From NCBI RefSeq assembly GCF_014698835.1, contig NZ_JACJTU010000022.1, forward strand, positions 82,389-146,388: a DNA stretch of 64,000 bases, given 5' to 3'. The stretch comes from Nostoc paludosum FACHB-159. Lineage in GTDB: Bacteria; Cyanobacteriota; Cyanobacteriia; Cyanobacteriales; Nostocaceae. The stretch's first letter is position 1, and each line of letters opens with the position of its first letter. Below the pieces are notes generated by a model. The model saw only the letters and a program-made list of their open reading frames with translations. It ran no database searches and was not told where the DNA came from. Shown one piece after another: positions 7,682-16,693 of the stretch. The position numbers and the translations under genes were made by a program.

Positions 7682-10600
7682 ATGACAAATTCAAACTACT
7701 ACAAACTCGGAGGTAGCCTAGAATATCAACACCCAACTTATGTGGTGCGTCAAGCTGATTATGACCTTTATGAAGGCTTAAGAAATGGCGACTTATGTTA
7801 TGTTTTAAATTCGCGGCAGATGGGTAAGTCTAGCTTGCGAGTCCATATTATGAAACAACTGAGAGAGCAAGGTATACAATGTGCATCGGTTGACTTGACA
7901 AGAATTGGCAGCCATGTCACACCTTCCGAATGGTATGGTGGCTTTGTTTCTGAGCTATTGCGGGGGTTTGGTTTATCCAGAAAAGTGAATTTTGGGACGT
8001 GGTGGCGATCGCAGGAATTTTTATCACCTAAACAAAGATTGAGTGAATTGATCGATGATGTACTGTTAACAGAATTTCCAGGTAATATTGTTATTTTTGT
8101 TGATGAAATTGATAGTATTTTGAAAATCAGTTTTAAAGATGATTTTTTTGCTTTCATCCGTGCTTGTTATAACCAAAGTTCAGATAATCCTGAATATAAA
8201 CGCCTCACTTTTTGTTTGTTAGGAGTAGCTACTCCCTCTAATTTAATTGCTGATAAAAATCGTACCCCTTTTAATATTGGTCGGGCAATTACATTAACTG
8301 GATTTAGATTAAATGAAGTTGAATCTTTAATTAGAGGTTTAGAGGGAATAGTTGCTAGACCAAAAGTGATAATAGAAGAGGTATTAAAGTGGACTGGTGG
8401 ACAGCCATTTTTAACTCAAAAGCTTTGTCAATTAATTTGTATTTCTAATTATTCATTCCTAGAACATCAGGAAAAGCAATGTGTAGAGGAATTAGTACAA
8501 ACGCAAATTATCCAAAATTGGGAAGCACAGGATGAACCAGAACATTTGCGAACAATCCGCGATCGCCTTTTGCAAAATGCCGAAAATCAAACTGGGCGAT
8601 TGTTAGGACTATATCAGCAAATATTACACCAGGGAGAAATCCCCGCAGATGATAGTCCCGAACAAACACAACTATGTCTGACGGGGTTAATTGTCAAGCA
8701 ACAGGGAAAATTGCGAATTTATAATTGCATCTATGCAGAGATATTTAATCAAGCATGGCTGGACAAAGTATTGACAAATATTCGCCCATACTCTCAAACT
8801 TTAAATGCTTGGGTAAATTCTAACTTTAAAGATGAGTCGCGTTTGTTGCGGGGGCAAACTTTACAAGATGCCCGCAATTGGGCAGCAGATAAAGGTTTAA
8901 GTAATTTAGATCGAAAATTTCTAGATGCTAGTCAGGAATTAGAAAAGCGAGATGTTCAGAAAAAATTACAAGTAGAAGCAGAAGCATCAAGGATTTTAGC
9001 AGAAGCAAATGATGTTTTAATTTTAGCTAATCAAAAAGCTAAACGACGGATTGAGGTTGGCGGGGGAGTATTAGCGATCGCCCTGATTACAGCAATAGTA
9101 GCCGCAATTTGGGCAAATATGACGATCAAAGATATACAACTGGAAAGAATCAAATCCTTGAGTATCTCTTCCACTGCTTTATTAAACTCTAATCAAGAAC
9201 TTGATGCTTTAGTCGCAGCATTAAAAGCAGCCATTGATTTGAAATTAGTAACTTCGCCAGATGCTAACACTAAAGAAGCAGTAAGATTAGCATTACAACG
9301 TGCATTTTATCAAGTCAGAGAACAAAATCGTTTAGAAGGACACAATGATGCCGTCAGAAGTGTGAATTTTAGTCCAAATGGTCAAAATATTGTTACTGCT
9401 AGTGAAGATAACACAGTCAGACTTTGGAGTATTGGTGGCAGAGAAATCAAAAAATTCATTACCCCCAATCAGATTTTTACAAGTGTGATTTTCAGCCCAG
9501 ATAGTAAGATGATTGCTGCCATTAGTGCAAATAATACTGTCAAAATTTGGGGTATAGATGGACAGGAAATCATCACCTTAAAGGGACAAGAGCAAGAGGA
9601 ATTTATGAGCAGTATTTGTTTCACCCCTGATGGTAAAGTAATTGCTGCTCCTAGTCAAGATAATACTGTCAAACTTTGGAACATTAAGGGACAGGAAATC
9701 AAAACTCTCAAAGGGCATAACTATTCTGTTTGGAGTATCAGTTGCAGTCCTGATAGTAAAACTATTGTCACGGCTGATAAAGGGGGATTCGTCAAAATTT
9801 GGAGTATTGATGGACGAGAACTCAAAACCTTTCAAGCCAGCGAACAATCTATTTTTGGTGTGAGTTTTAGCCCAGATGGTAAAGCGATCGCAACTGCGGG
9901 AGCAGACACCACTGTTAAACTGTGGAACTTAGAGGGAAAAGAAATCAGAACCCTTGGCAAACATGACAATTACGTGATTAGTGTGAGTTTTAGCCCAGAT
10001 GGTAAAATCATTGCTTCCACCAGTGCTGATAAAACAGTTAAATTGTGGAGTGTTAATGGACAAGAACTCAAAACCCTCAAAGGTCATAACGATTCTGTTT
10101 TTAACGCCACTTTTAGTCCTGATAGTAAAATTATTGCCCTAGCTAGTGCTGATAACACAGTTAAACTATGGAATATTAGCGATTTAGAACCCAAAACTTT
10201 CATTGGACATCATGATTCTCTTTGGAGTGTGAGTTTTAGTCCAGATAATAAAATTATTGCTTCAGCCGGAGATGATAAGACTATTAAATTGTGGAGTATT
10301 AATGGTGAAGAAATTGCATCTATCAAGGCAGATAGCGATAGTGAATGGAATCGAATTTGGAGCCTTAATTTTAGTCCGAATGGGCAGATAATTGCTACTG
10401 CTAATGACGACAAAACAATCAAACTATGGAATTTAAATGGGCAAAATATTAGAACATTCAAAGGGCATAAGAAAGAAATTATCGATGTAAACTTTAGTCC
10501 AGATGGTCAAACTCTCGTGAGCGCTAGTTATGATGGGACAGTCAAACTATGGAATATCAATGGTCAAGAATTCAGAACCTTAAAAGCAGATGCGGGTAAA

Positions 10601-11167
10601 GTTTTCAGTGCTAGTTTCAGCCCCAATGGTCAGACAATTATTTCTGCTCATAATGATGGGACAATCAAACTGTGGAACTTGCAAGGACAAAACCTCAAAA
10701 CTTTCAAAGCACATAACAGTTACGTCACAAACGTTCGTTTTAGCCCCGATGGTCAAACAATTGCTTCTGCCAGCCAGGATAAAACCATCAAACTCTGGAA
10801 TTTAGACGGGCAAGAAATTAAATCCTTCAAAAGTCATAGTCATAATGCCGAAGTCAGGAAACTTAGCTTTAGTCCAGATGGCAAAATTCTTGCCTCTGCT
10901 AGTGCTGACGGCACAATCCGACTTTGGCAGGTAACAGATGGTCAAGAACTGAAAACCATTTATGGACATGGTTATGCTTTTTGGAATATTAGCTTCAGTC
11001 CTGATGGCAAAAAAATTGCCTCTGTCAGTGATGATGGACTTGTTGAACTTTGGAATGCAGAAACTTTAGATTTTGAGCAGCTAATTGCTAGGGGCTGCAA
11101 TTGGTTGGATGATTATCTGAAAAACAATTCTCACCTGAGTGAGAACGATAAACATATTTGTAAATAA
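7682..11167 (+). CDS. AAA_35 STAND ATPase with transmembrane segment and 14 WD40 repeats
   Basis: A 1161-residue multidomain protein. Residues 1-330 form an AAA-like ATPase (Walker A LNSRQMGKSS near 44-51, Walker B IVIFVDEIDS near 137-144). A charged coiled region (EKRDVQKKLQVEAEASRILA) follows, then one transmembrane helix near 459-483 (LAIALITAIVAAIWANM). From about 549 to 1129 there are 14 WD40 repeats, each with GH near the start, FSPDGK/FSPDSK, and a closing KLWN/KLWS; that number suits two seven-bladed propellers. Family knowledge: cyanobacterial nSTAND/WD40 proteins are thought to be membrane-linked signalling scaffolds whose ligands are mostly unknown. The repeats are clearly homologous but not identical at DNA level. 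GH5 follows 15 bases downstream, so the two are probably co-transcribed. Confidence 0.88.
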   Translation: MTNSNYYKLGGSLEYQHPTYVVRQADYDLYEGLRNGDLCYVLNSRQMGKSSLRVHIMKQLREQGIQCASVDLTRIGSHVTPSEWYGGFVSELLRGFGLSRKVNFGTWWRSQEFLSPKQRLSELIDDVLLTEFPGNIVIFVDEIDSILKISFKDDFFAFIRACYNQSSDNPEYKRLTFCLLGVATPSNLIADKNRTPFNIGRAITLTGFRLNEVESLIRGLEGIVARPKVIIEEVLKWTGGQPFLTQKLCQLICISNYSFLEHQEKQCVEELVQTQIIQNWEAQDEPEHLRTIRDRLLQNAENQTGRLLGLYQQILHQGEIPADDSPEQTQLCLTGLIVKQQGKLRIYNCIYAEIFNQAWLDKVLTNIRPYSQTLNAWVNSNFKDESRLLRGQTLQDARNWAADKGLSNLDRKFLDASQELEKRDVQKKLQVEAEASRILAEANDVLILANQKAKRRIEVGGGVLAIALITAIVAAIWANMTIKDIQLERIKSLSISSTALLNSNQELDALVAALKAAIDLKLVTSPDANTKEAVRLALQRAFYQVREQNRLEGHNDAVRSVNFSPNGQNIVTASEDNTVRLWSIGGREIKKFITPNQIFTSVIFSPDSKMIAAISANNTVKIWGIDGQEIITLKGQEQEEFMSSICFTPDGKVIAAPSQDNTVKLWNIKGQEIKTLKGHNYSVWSISCSPDSKTIVTADKGGFVKIWSIDGRELKTFQASEQSIFGVSFSPDGKAIATAGADTTVKLWNLEGKEIRTLGKHDNYVISVSFSPDGKIIASTSADKTVKLWSVNGQELKTLKGHNDSVFNATFSPDSKIIALASADNTVKLWNISDLEPKTFIGHHDSLWSVSFSPDNKIIASAGDDKTIKLWSINGEEIASIKADSDSEWNRIWSLNFSPNGQIIATANDDKTIKLWNLNGQNIRTFKGHKKEIIDVNFSPDGQTLVSASYDGTVKLWNINGQEFRTLKADAGKVFSASFSPNGQTIISAHNDGTIKLWNLQGQNLKTFKAHNSYVTNVRFSPDGQTIASASQDKTIKLWNLDGQEIKSFKSHSHNAEVRKLSFSPDGKILASASADGTIRLWQVTDGQELKTIYGHGYAFWNISFSPDGKKIASVSDDGLVELWNAETLDFEQLIARGCNWLDDYLKNNSHLSENDKHICK

Positions 11168-11182
11168 AGACAAAAAGATGCT

Positions 11183-12274
11183 ATGGATCGTCGTGAATTT
11201 TTAGCTTGGGCTGGAATTGGTTCTCTTGCCAATTTATCGCTGTCCTTTGCAGCAACAGCTAGACCCTCTAATCCCAAAAAAAGCGATCGCAACACTACCT
11301 TATATACTAAGGGTAGATATTTGTATGACTCCCTTGGCAACAAAGTTATTCTGCGAGGAATTAACCTACCCCTGCTGGATGACTGGGATTTTCCTCAAAC
11401 TGATAAGCTAGCGGAACTCGAAAAAACTGGAGCTAACGCTGTCAGAATTCAATGGTACAAGGATTATGGTCAACGCGATCGCCCTGCTTATGAAATTGCA
11501 GACTTGGATAATTTTCTCACCAGATGCAAGGCTAGTCAGATCATTCCGGTACTGGGTTTGTGGGATCTCACCTGTAACCCTGATGTCAAGCTGTTAAATA
11601 CCCAGCTAATTCCCTGGTGGACTTCTGAACCTGTCCTGAATGTACTTAAAAAACATCAAAAGTATCTGATAGTCAATTTAGCTAACGAATTGGGTTTCTA
11701 TCATTGGACAAACAATTCTACTAGTGCATTAAATACTTTCAACAATGTCTACAAAACTGCTATTACAAAAATCCGCCAGCATTTACATTTACCGATTATG
11801 ATTGATGCGCCCGATTGTGGTCAATCTATTGAAGTTTTTGCGAAAATTGGTAAAGAATTAATTGCTCACGATCCTGACCACAATCTTCTATTTAGCGGTC
11901 ACGCTTATTGGGCTGGTTATAATGGAATACCGCATCTAGAAACTGCTATCAATGCCAATTTACCAATTGTTTTTGGTGAAATTGCCAACAAGCAAGATGA
12001 AGAAATTGAGGGAAAAACTCAATATGGTTATTATGACCTTGATGGTAGCGATCAAAACCATGCACCCGAAAATGGTTTTACTTATCAAGCATTTTTGCAG
12101 ATTTTAAAAGAGCAGGAAATTGGCTGGTTTGCCTGGAGTTGGTGGAAGGACAATTGCACAGAACGCCAGATGTCCGAGAATGGAAATTTTTCCAGTCTCA
12201 CACCCTATGGCAACGATCTTGTCAACAATTCTGTCTACGGCTTGAAGGTGACAGCTCAAAGAGCAAAATTTTAA
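11183..12274 (+). CDS. Glycoside hydrolase family 5 (cellulase/mannanase-like), exported
   Basis: A 363-residue enzyme with a twin-arginine-like leader (MDRREFLAWAGIGSLANLSL). The body has the GH5 TIM-barrel signature: LRGINLP near residue 57, GANAVRIQW, the acid/base Glu in NLANELG (E169), and the nucleophile in VFGEIAN (E266). GH5 enzymes hydrolyse beta-1,4-glucans, mannans or related glycans; substrate cannot be told here. FSGHAYWAGYNG and WFAWSWWKDN contribute the usual aromatic active-site walls. It lies 15 bases after the WD40 ATPase gene with no strong ribosome binding site of its own, which suggests translational coupling. The predicted location is periplasmic or external. Confidence 0.82.
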   Translation: MDRREFLAWAGIGSLANLSLSFAATARPSNPKKSDRNTTLYTKGRYLYDSLGNKVILRGINLPLLDDWDFPQTDKLAELEKTGANAVRIQWYKDYGQRDRPAYEIADLDNFLTRCKASQIIPVLGLWDLTCNPDVKLLNTQLIPWWTSEPVLNVLKKHQKYLIVNLANELGFYHWTNNSTSALNTFNNVYKTAITKIRQHLHLPIMIDAPDCGQSIEVFAKIGKELIAHDPDHNLLFSGHAYWAGYNGIPHLETAINANLPIVFGEIANKQDEEIEGKTQYGYYDLDGSDQNHAPENGFTYQAFLQILKEQEIGWFAWSWWKDNCTERQMSENGNFSSLTPYGNDLVNNSVYGLKVTAQRAKF

Positions 12275-12306
12275 CAATAAAAAATTCAGAAGCTAATCGT
12301 CAGACA

Positions 12307-12452
12307 ATTGCGTCACACCTGCCATTCCTCGCCAGCCCAAAAATTTACCAATAGGTTGCACCCACTCAATGGCAATACGAGTCAAATCACCACCGACTCG
12401 TTGATGCCATTGAAATAAAGTTTATTTGCCTTCATAAAGCATCACATCTCCC
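12307..12452 (-). pseudogene. Duplicated 3' end of cobL (remnant)
   Basis: Bases 12307-12430 match the 3' end of the intact cobL at 13191-13314 with a constant offset of 884 bases and only scattered mismatches. Read on the minus strand it gives TLFQWHQRVGGDLTRIAI, then PIGKFLGWRGMAGVTQ, the CobL C-terminus. An in-frame TAA replaces Gln in GEQT, and similarity fades above about 12452 (DVMLYEG against NVVTVEG). It is not translatable as part of a gene. The IF3 paralogue lies between the remnant and the intact gene. Confidence 0.85.
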
Positions 12453-12460
12453 CAAAAAGC

Positions 12461-12497
12461 TGTGGTGCGCTTCAGCTTTCGGCTTCGGCGCACCACA
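12461..12497. repeat. Hairpin TGTGGTGCGC/GCGCACCACA
   Basis: A perfect 10-bp inverted repeat (TGTGGTGCGC at 12461-12470, GCGCACCACA at 12488-12497) with a 17-base loop. It lies 27 bases beyond the stop of the IF3 gene. No T-run follows on the minus strand, so it is a dispersed palindrome or a weak terminator rather than a classical one. Confidence 0.55.
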
Positions 12498-12523
12498 GAA
12501 TTTAAGATATTTAGAAAATTAAT

Positions 12524-13015
12524 TTAGGCTGGAACGACTTGAGCTACCAACGAGCGTTTATCAAGGGTGTGAACTTTACCTACTTCGCTCAGAGCATTTA
12601 CAATTCGCTCTAGCATTTCTCCAGCCTGTTCGCGATATTGATTTTCGCGACCTCGTAAACGAATAACAAACTTTACTGAATCGCCTTTACTCAACCAACC
12701 AACGGCTTGCTCGATACGTAAATTGTAATCAGCTACTCCCACATTGGGACGCAGCCGGACTTCTTTTACCGTTGGTCTAGCACTCTGTGTCTGACGCTTT
12801 TTCTTTTGATACTGAAACTTACCATAGTTGAGGATCTTCGCTACTGGAGCTTCTTTCCCTTCGGAGACTACAACTAAGTCAAGTTCTACGCTCTGCGCTA
12901 GCTGTAGAGCCTCATGTGTATCGATTAGACCACGATTGTTATTTTCATGGTCGATCAAGAACACTTGAGGTGACTTGATTTGCGAGTTAATTTGTTGCTT
13001 TTGGATTGCGATAAT
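12524..13015 (-). CDS. infC: Translation initiation factor IF-3 paralogue, probable AUU start
   Basis: The protein has the IF3 N-domain motif INSQIKSPQVFLID and EAPVAKILNYGKF, then the C-domain with VKEVRLRPNVGVADYNLRI and IRLRGRENQYREQAGEML. IF3 binds the 30S subunit and polices initiation codons. The first ATG/GTG-type start (GTG at 12964) would cut off INSQIKSPQ, which the family requires. Reading back to the in-frame TAG leaves only ATT (13013-13015) or the ATC after it as starts. AUU/AUC starts on infC are an established autoregulatory feature because IF3 itself discriminates against them. The extended product is 163 residues. Compared with standard cyanobacterial IF3 it looks divergent (for example ENNNRGLIDTHEA), so it may be a second copy. 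It is not next to rpmI-rplT, which lie at 49.5-50.1 kb. Confidence 0.8.
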   Translation of the reverse strand: MIAIQKQQINSQIKSPQVFLIDHENNNRGLIDTHEALQLAQSVELDLVVVSEGKEAPVAKILNYGKFQYQKKKRQTQSARPTVKEVRLRPNVGVADYNLRIEQAVGWLSKGDSVKFVIRLRGRENQYREQAGEMLERIVNALSEVGKVHTLDKRSLVAQVVPA

Positions 13016-13167
13016 GTTTTCTCTCTATTGTTCAATCTTTTGCTTTGCAAGCAATTAAATTCTAACACAAGCTCATGTGAAGACGTGACAAGCTATTCCA
13101 AACCTTTGATATGACTGCATTTACACTCTCCAAAAAGCCTCATACGCTTGCTTGTGTATGATTAATC

Positions 13168-14382
13168 TTAATTAGACTTTACAACTACCCATTGCGTCAC
13201 ACCCGCCATTCCTCGCCAGCCCAAAAATTTACCAATAGGTTCCGCCCGTTGGATGGCAATACGAGTCAAATCGCCACCAACTCGCTGATGCCATTGAAAT
13301 AAAGTTTGTTCGCCCTCTACCGTCACCACATTTGCCACCAAACGTCCACCCGGCCGCAGTGCTTCCCAGCAAACATCAAAAAGTCCCGTTGCTGTCACTC
13401 CGCCACCAATAAAAATTGCATCTGGTGTAGGTAAGTCTTTCAGGGCAGCAGGCGCTTTACCTTCAATGATTTGCAGATTTGGAGTACCGAGAGTAGCGGC
13501 ATTATCAGCAATATATTTTAGTCTAGATGAGTTTTGCTCGATCGCCACCGCCCGGCACCGCGGATGAGTTCGCATCCATTCTATAGAAATGGAACCGCAA
13601 CCCGCCCCCACATCCCACAATAATTGTCCCGGTGTCGGTGCTAAAGCTGCTAAGGTAATTGCCCTAACTTCACGCTTGGTTAACTGTCCATCATGGTGAT
13701 AGGCGTTATCTGGCAATCCTGGTAATCTTGGTAAAGGGATAACCCCAGCATCGGCAATACAATCAACTGCGATCGCATTTAACGGTGCAATTTCCGTTTC
13801 ACTCCAAGATGCAGCCGTAGCTTCCACAATTCTTTCATGAGCGCCGCCCATACGCTCCAATACGGTGATTTTACTACCCCCATAGCCGCGATTTGTCAAA
13901 ATTTCGGCAACAATGGCGGGTGTGTCCTTCCCTTGACTCAAAATTAACAGCTTAGCTTTCGGATAAATGTAAGATTGCAGCAGGGACGACGGACGGCCAT
14001 TTAAACTTAAGGTTTCCACTTCAGTTAAAGACCATCCCAACCTGGCACAAGCGAGGCTAAAGGTTGAAGGTGCGGGGATAATCGTAATTTCGGAAATGGG
14101 AATTCGCCGCCCTAAGGTAACACCAATGCCATAACACATAGGATCGCCGCTTGCTAGTACGCAAATCGACTCACCGCGACGGTTAATGATTTCCTCTACA
14201 GAAGTATTGATAGGAGATGCCCAGACTATTTTCTCACGTTGGTCATCACAAGGCAGCATTGCCAAATGGCGATCGCCTCCCACAATTACTTTAGCTTGTT
14301 CGATGACCGAAAGAGCGATCGGGCTTAATCCCTGTAACCCATCTTCTCCAATGCCCACGATAGAAAGCCATTTCTCTGTCAT
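13168..14382 (-). CDS. cobL: Precorrin-6Y C5,15-methyltransferase (decarboxylating), CbiE/CbiT fusion
   Basis: A 404-residue bifunctional cobalamin-pathway enzyme. The N-terminal half is a tetrapyrrole methylase (CbiE): IVGIGEDGLQGLS at the start, ASGDPMCYGIG near residue 80. The C-terminal half (from about 215) is a class I SAM methyltransferase (CbiT) with LLWDVGAGCGSISIEW. Together they methylate C5 and C15 of precorrin-6B and decarboxylate the acetate side chain. Length is typical of CobL. No other cobalamin gene is in the window. A methyltransferase gene precedes it by 12 bases. Its 3' end exists a second time at 12307-12452. Confidence 0.93.
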   Translation of the reverse strand: MTEKWLSIVGIGEDGLQGLSPIALSVIEQAKVIVGGDRHLAMLPCDDQREKIVWASPINTSVEEIINRRGESICVLASGDPMCYGIGVTLGRRIPISEITIIPAPSTFSLACARLGWSLTEVETLSLNGRPSSLLQSYIYPKAKLLILSQGKDTPAIVAEILTNRGYGGSKITVLERMGGAHERIVEATAASWSETEIAPLNAIAVDCIADAGVIPLPRLPGLPDNAYHHDGQLTKREVRAITLAALAPTPGQLLWDVGAGCGSISIEWMRTHPRCRAVAIEQNSSRLKYIADNAATLGTPNLQIIEGKAPAALKDLPTPDAIFIGGGVTATGLFDVCWEALRPGGRLVANVVTVEGEQTLFQWHQRVGGDLTRIAIQRAEPIGKFLGWRGMAGVTQWVVVKSN

Positions 14383-14394
14383 ATTAATTCAGGA

Positions 14395-15174
14395 TTAATA
14401 TTTTTCAGCTGTTATAAACAAGTAATCTCCTCGATCATTTTCATATTTTTTGATAATCTCAGTGATGCGTCCTGTGTGAATATCTACTGCTAGTCTTTCA
14501 CATCCGGCTACGATTTCTTCCGCAGAAGCTAGCAAAGCAAAGGTAGAAATTCCAGAACGCACATTCTCATCTAAATATATTTCTGGACGATGTTTTCCAC
14601 TATATAAAAATAGGTCTTGCAAGTTCTCAGAAATATAATAAGTTTCGATATCTACTGATTGAAAACCTGCTTCATCCAAAGCTGATTTCACCTTTTCTAA
14701 ACTTGGCATTTGTTCGGCAGATTTATATATAGCCTCTGGAAAATATTCGACCAACCAATATTTACTCATTTGCTCTGGTGTCGCAGTAAATAATACTAAA
14801 CGACCAGCTAATAAAACACGGTAAATCTCTCTACAAGCAGGAATTAGTGCAGCAAAATGATGTATTGCTAGGGTGCATAGCACACCAGAAAAACTGCCAT
14901 CAGTATAAGGTAAAGCCTCTACTTCTCCAACTTGCCAAGTTACAGAATTACTCTTATTTATAGCAGCATCAATCATCTTTGTTGATTGGTCTATTCCATG
15001 CCAAATACCACCGTGTTTTGCTAAAGCCAGCGTGTAATTTCCAGTGCCACACGCCACATCTAGATATGAAGAATCTGATTTTATCTGAAGTTTAACAGCT
15101 AATCGATTAGCGATCTCAGGGTCAGCACGACGAGTCAAATCATAGCTTTTACCAATTTGCTCATAAATAGCCAT
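14395..15174 (-). CDS. Class I SAM-dependent methyltransferase
   Basis: A 259-residue methyltransferase of the type 11 kind: SAM-binding motif I YLDVACGTGNYTLAL near residue 37, acidic motif II GIDQSTKMID, and LPYTDGSFSGVLCTLAIHHF for post-I. The substrate is unknown. It lies 12 bases upstream of cobL on the same strand, so co-transcription is likely, but nothing in the sequence ties it to corrin chemistry. The start ATG lies just inside the unique sequence next to the composite repeat at 15205. Confidence 0.8.
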   Translation of the reverse strand: MAIYEQIGKSYDLTRRADPEIANRLAVKLQIKSDSSYLDVACGTGNYTLALAKHGGIWHGIDQSTKMIDAAINKSNSVTWQVGEVEALPYTDGSFSGVLCTLAIHHFAALIPACREIYRVLLAGRLVLFTATPEQMSKYWLVEYFPEAIYKSAEQMPSLEKVKSALDEAGFQSVDIETYYISENLQDLFLYSGKHRPEIYLDENVRSGISTFALLASAEEIVAGCERLAVDIHTGRITEIIKKYENDRGDYLFITAEKY

Positions 15175-15204
15175 TTGTTTGAATTTTCCACGAATTTATA
15201 GAGA

Positions 15205-15402
15205 TGAGAGACTGGGGACTGGGGAGTGTGGGGAGTGTGGGGAGTGTGGGGAGTGTGGGGAGAGAGGGGAGAGAGGGGAGTGTGGGGAGATGGGGAAAAA
15301 GAGAATTTATGCTTCCCTTTCCTCCCACACCTCCCTCTCCTCCCACACCTCCCACACCTCCTGCTTGCCCCATGCCCAATGCCCAATGCCCAATGCCCAA
15401 TC
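15205..15402 (+). repeat. Composite G-rich repeat, copy 1
   Basis: Order on the plus strand: heptamer-like GACTGGG units, a tandem array of the 9-mer GGGGAGTGT with GGGGAGAGA variants, a unique core (GATGGGGAAAAAGAGAATTT, then ATGCTTCCCTTTCC), a second 9-mer array TCCCACACC, then GCCCAAT heptamers. The same core occurs inverted at 17631-17868 and 20148-20380. All reading frames across it are low-complexity artefacts. It ends 5 bases before the ispH stop codon. The runs G4-N5-G4-N5 fit the G-quadruplex consensus. Confidence 0.9.
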
Positions 15403-15406
15403 TCTT

Positions 15407-16615
15407 TTACACTAGCGTTGCTGTTGATTTAAAAGCGAAAATTTTTTCAATTACATCTTCTACTACCTTATCTGGGGTGGATGCACCAGAAGTAATTCCC
15501 ACAACAATTTCTCCATCTGGTAGCCAGTTTTCTGTAATAGTTAATTGTCCATTTAATTGCCGATGTTCGATGGAATTTGCTGATTGAATTCGCTCAACAC
15601 TATCAATGTGATAAGAAGGAATTCCCCTCTCAATAGCGATTTGTTGCAATTGAGTAGTATTTGAGGAATTAAACCCACCAATTACCACCATTAAATCTAA
15701 ATTATCTTCCACTAACTCCAACATTGCGTCTTGCCTTTCTTGGGTGGCATCACAAATAGTGTTGAAGCTTTGGAAATGCTGATTTAATTCAGTAGGGCCA
15801 TACTTCTGCAACATAGTACGCTCAAAAAGCTTACCGATTTGCTCAGTTTCACCTTTAAGCATGGTAGTTTGGTTAGCAATGCCAACTCTTTCTAAATCGC
15901 GATCGGGGTCAAATCCTGGCGAACAAGCTTTGGCAAATTTTTGGATAAATTCTTCACGGTTACCACCGTTAATAATATAGTTAGCGACATATTGTGCTTC
16001 TGACAAATTCAACACAATTAAATACTTGCCAGCAAAAGAACTCGTAGCAACTGTTTCTTCGTGTTTATATTTACCGTGAATAATTGAGGTATAGTCAACT
16101 TTTTTGTGCTTTTCTACTGTATTCCAAACTTTAGATACCCAAGGACAAGTTGTATCAACAATTTTGCAGCCTTTTTCGTGAAGTATCTGCATTTCTTGAA
16201 CGCTAGCCCCAAAAGCAGGTAATATAACCACATCACCAGTATCAACAACAGAAAAGTCTTTTTGATTTGCTTCAACTGGAATAAATTTTACTTCCATCTC
16301 TTGCATCCGCTGATTCACAGAAGGGTTGTGAATAATCTCGTTAGTAATCCAGATGCGTTCTGTGGGGAAGTGTTGGCGGGTTTCGTAGGCCATAGCCACA
16401 GCACGTTCTACGCCCCAGCAAAAGCCAAAGGCTTGGGCTAGTCGGATGGTGACATCGCCTCGTTGCAGGGTGTAATTGCGATCGCGAATTTCCTGAATCA
16501 AGTTACTTTGATATTCAGATTGCAACTGGCTGGTAACTTCTGCCTGGTGACCAAACCCCTTGCGATTGTAATTTTCGGAATGTTGGAGCGTCCGCTTAAA
16601 AGCTTTTGTATCCAT
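15407..16615 (-). CDS. ispH: 4-hydroxy-3-methylbut-2-enyl diphosphate reductase
   Basis: The last enzyme of the MEP isoprenoid pathway, making IPP and DMAPP from HMBPP with a [4Fe-4S] cluster. The 402-residue length is the cyanobacterial/plastid form. The three cluster cysteines are seen in AFGFCWGVERAV, VDTTCPWVSKVW and NTICDATQERQDAM; HEETVATSS supplies the conserved active-site residues. The start ATG (16615) gives the usual cyanobacterial N-terminus (MDTKAFKRTLQHSENYNRKG). Composite repeat copy 1 directly follows its stop codon. Confidence 0.96.
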   Translation of the reverse strand: MDTKAFKRTLQHSENYNRKGFGHQAEVTSQLQSEYQSNLIQEIRDRNYTLQRGDVTIRLAQAFGFCWGVERAVAMAYETRQHFPTERIWITNEIIHNPSVNQRMQEMEVKFIPVEANQKDFSVVDTGDVVILPAFGASVQEMQILHEKGCKIVDTTCPWVSKVWNTVEKHKKVDYTSIIHGKYKHEETVATSSFAGKYLIVLNLSEAQYVANYIINGGNREEFIQKFAKACSPGFDPDRDLERVGIANQTTMLKGETEQIGKLFERTMLQKYGPTELNQHFQSFNTICDATQERQDAMLELVEDNLDLMVVIGGFNSSNTTQLQQIAIERGIPSYHIDSVERIQSANSIEHRQLNGQLTITENWLPDGEIVVGITSGASTPDKVVEDVIEKIFAFKSTATLV

Positions 16616-16693
16616 GAGATTAGTCTACTTAAACCACTATTTTTTATTTTCTCGCGCCTAGACGCGATTTATACAGACTTGTATTCAAAGATA

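Noticed and set aside
15135..15432. Several overlapping reading frames over the 15.2-kb repeat
   Set aside because: They translate only tandem 9-mers and heptamers (GVWGVWG, CGECGEC, TPHTPHTP) on both strands; the same happens at 17600-17970 and 20107-20454.
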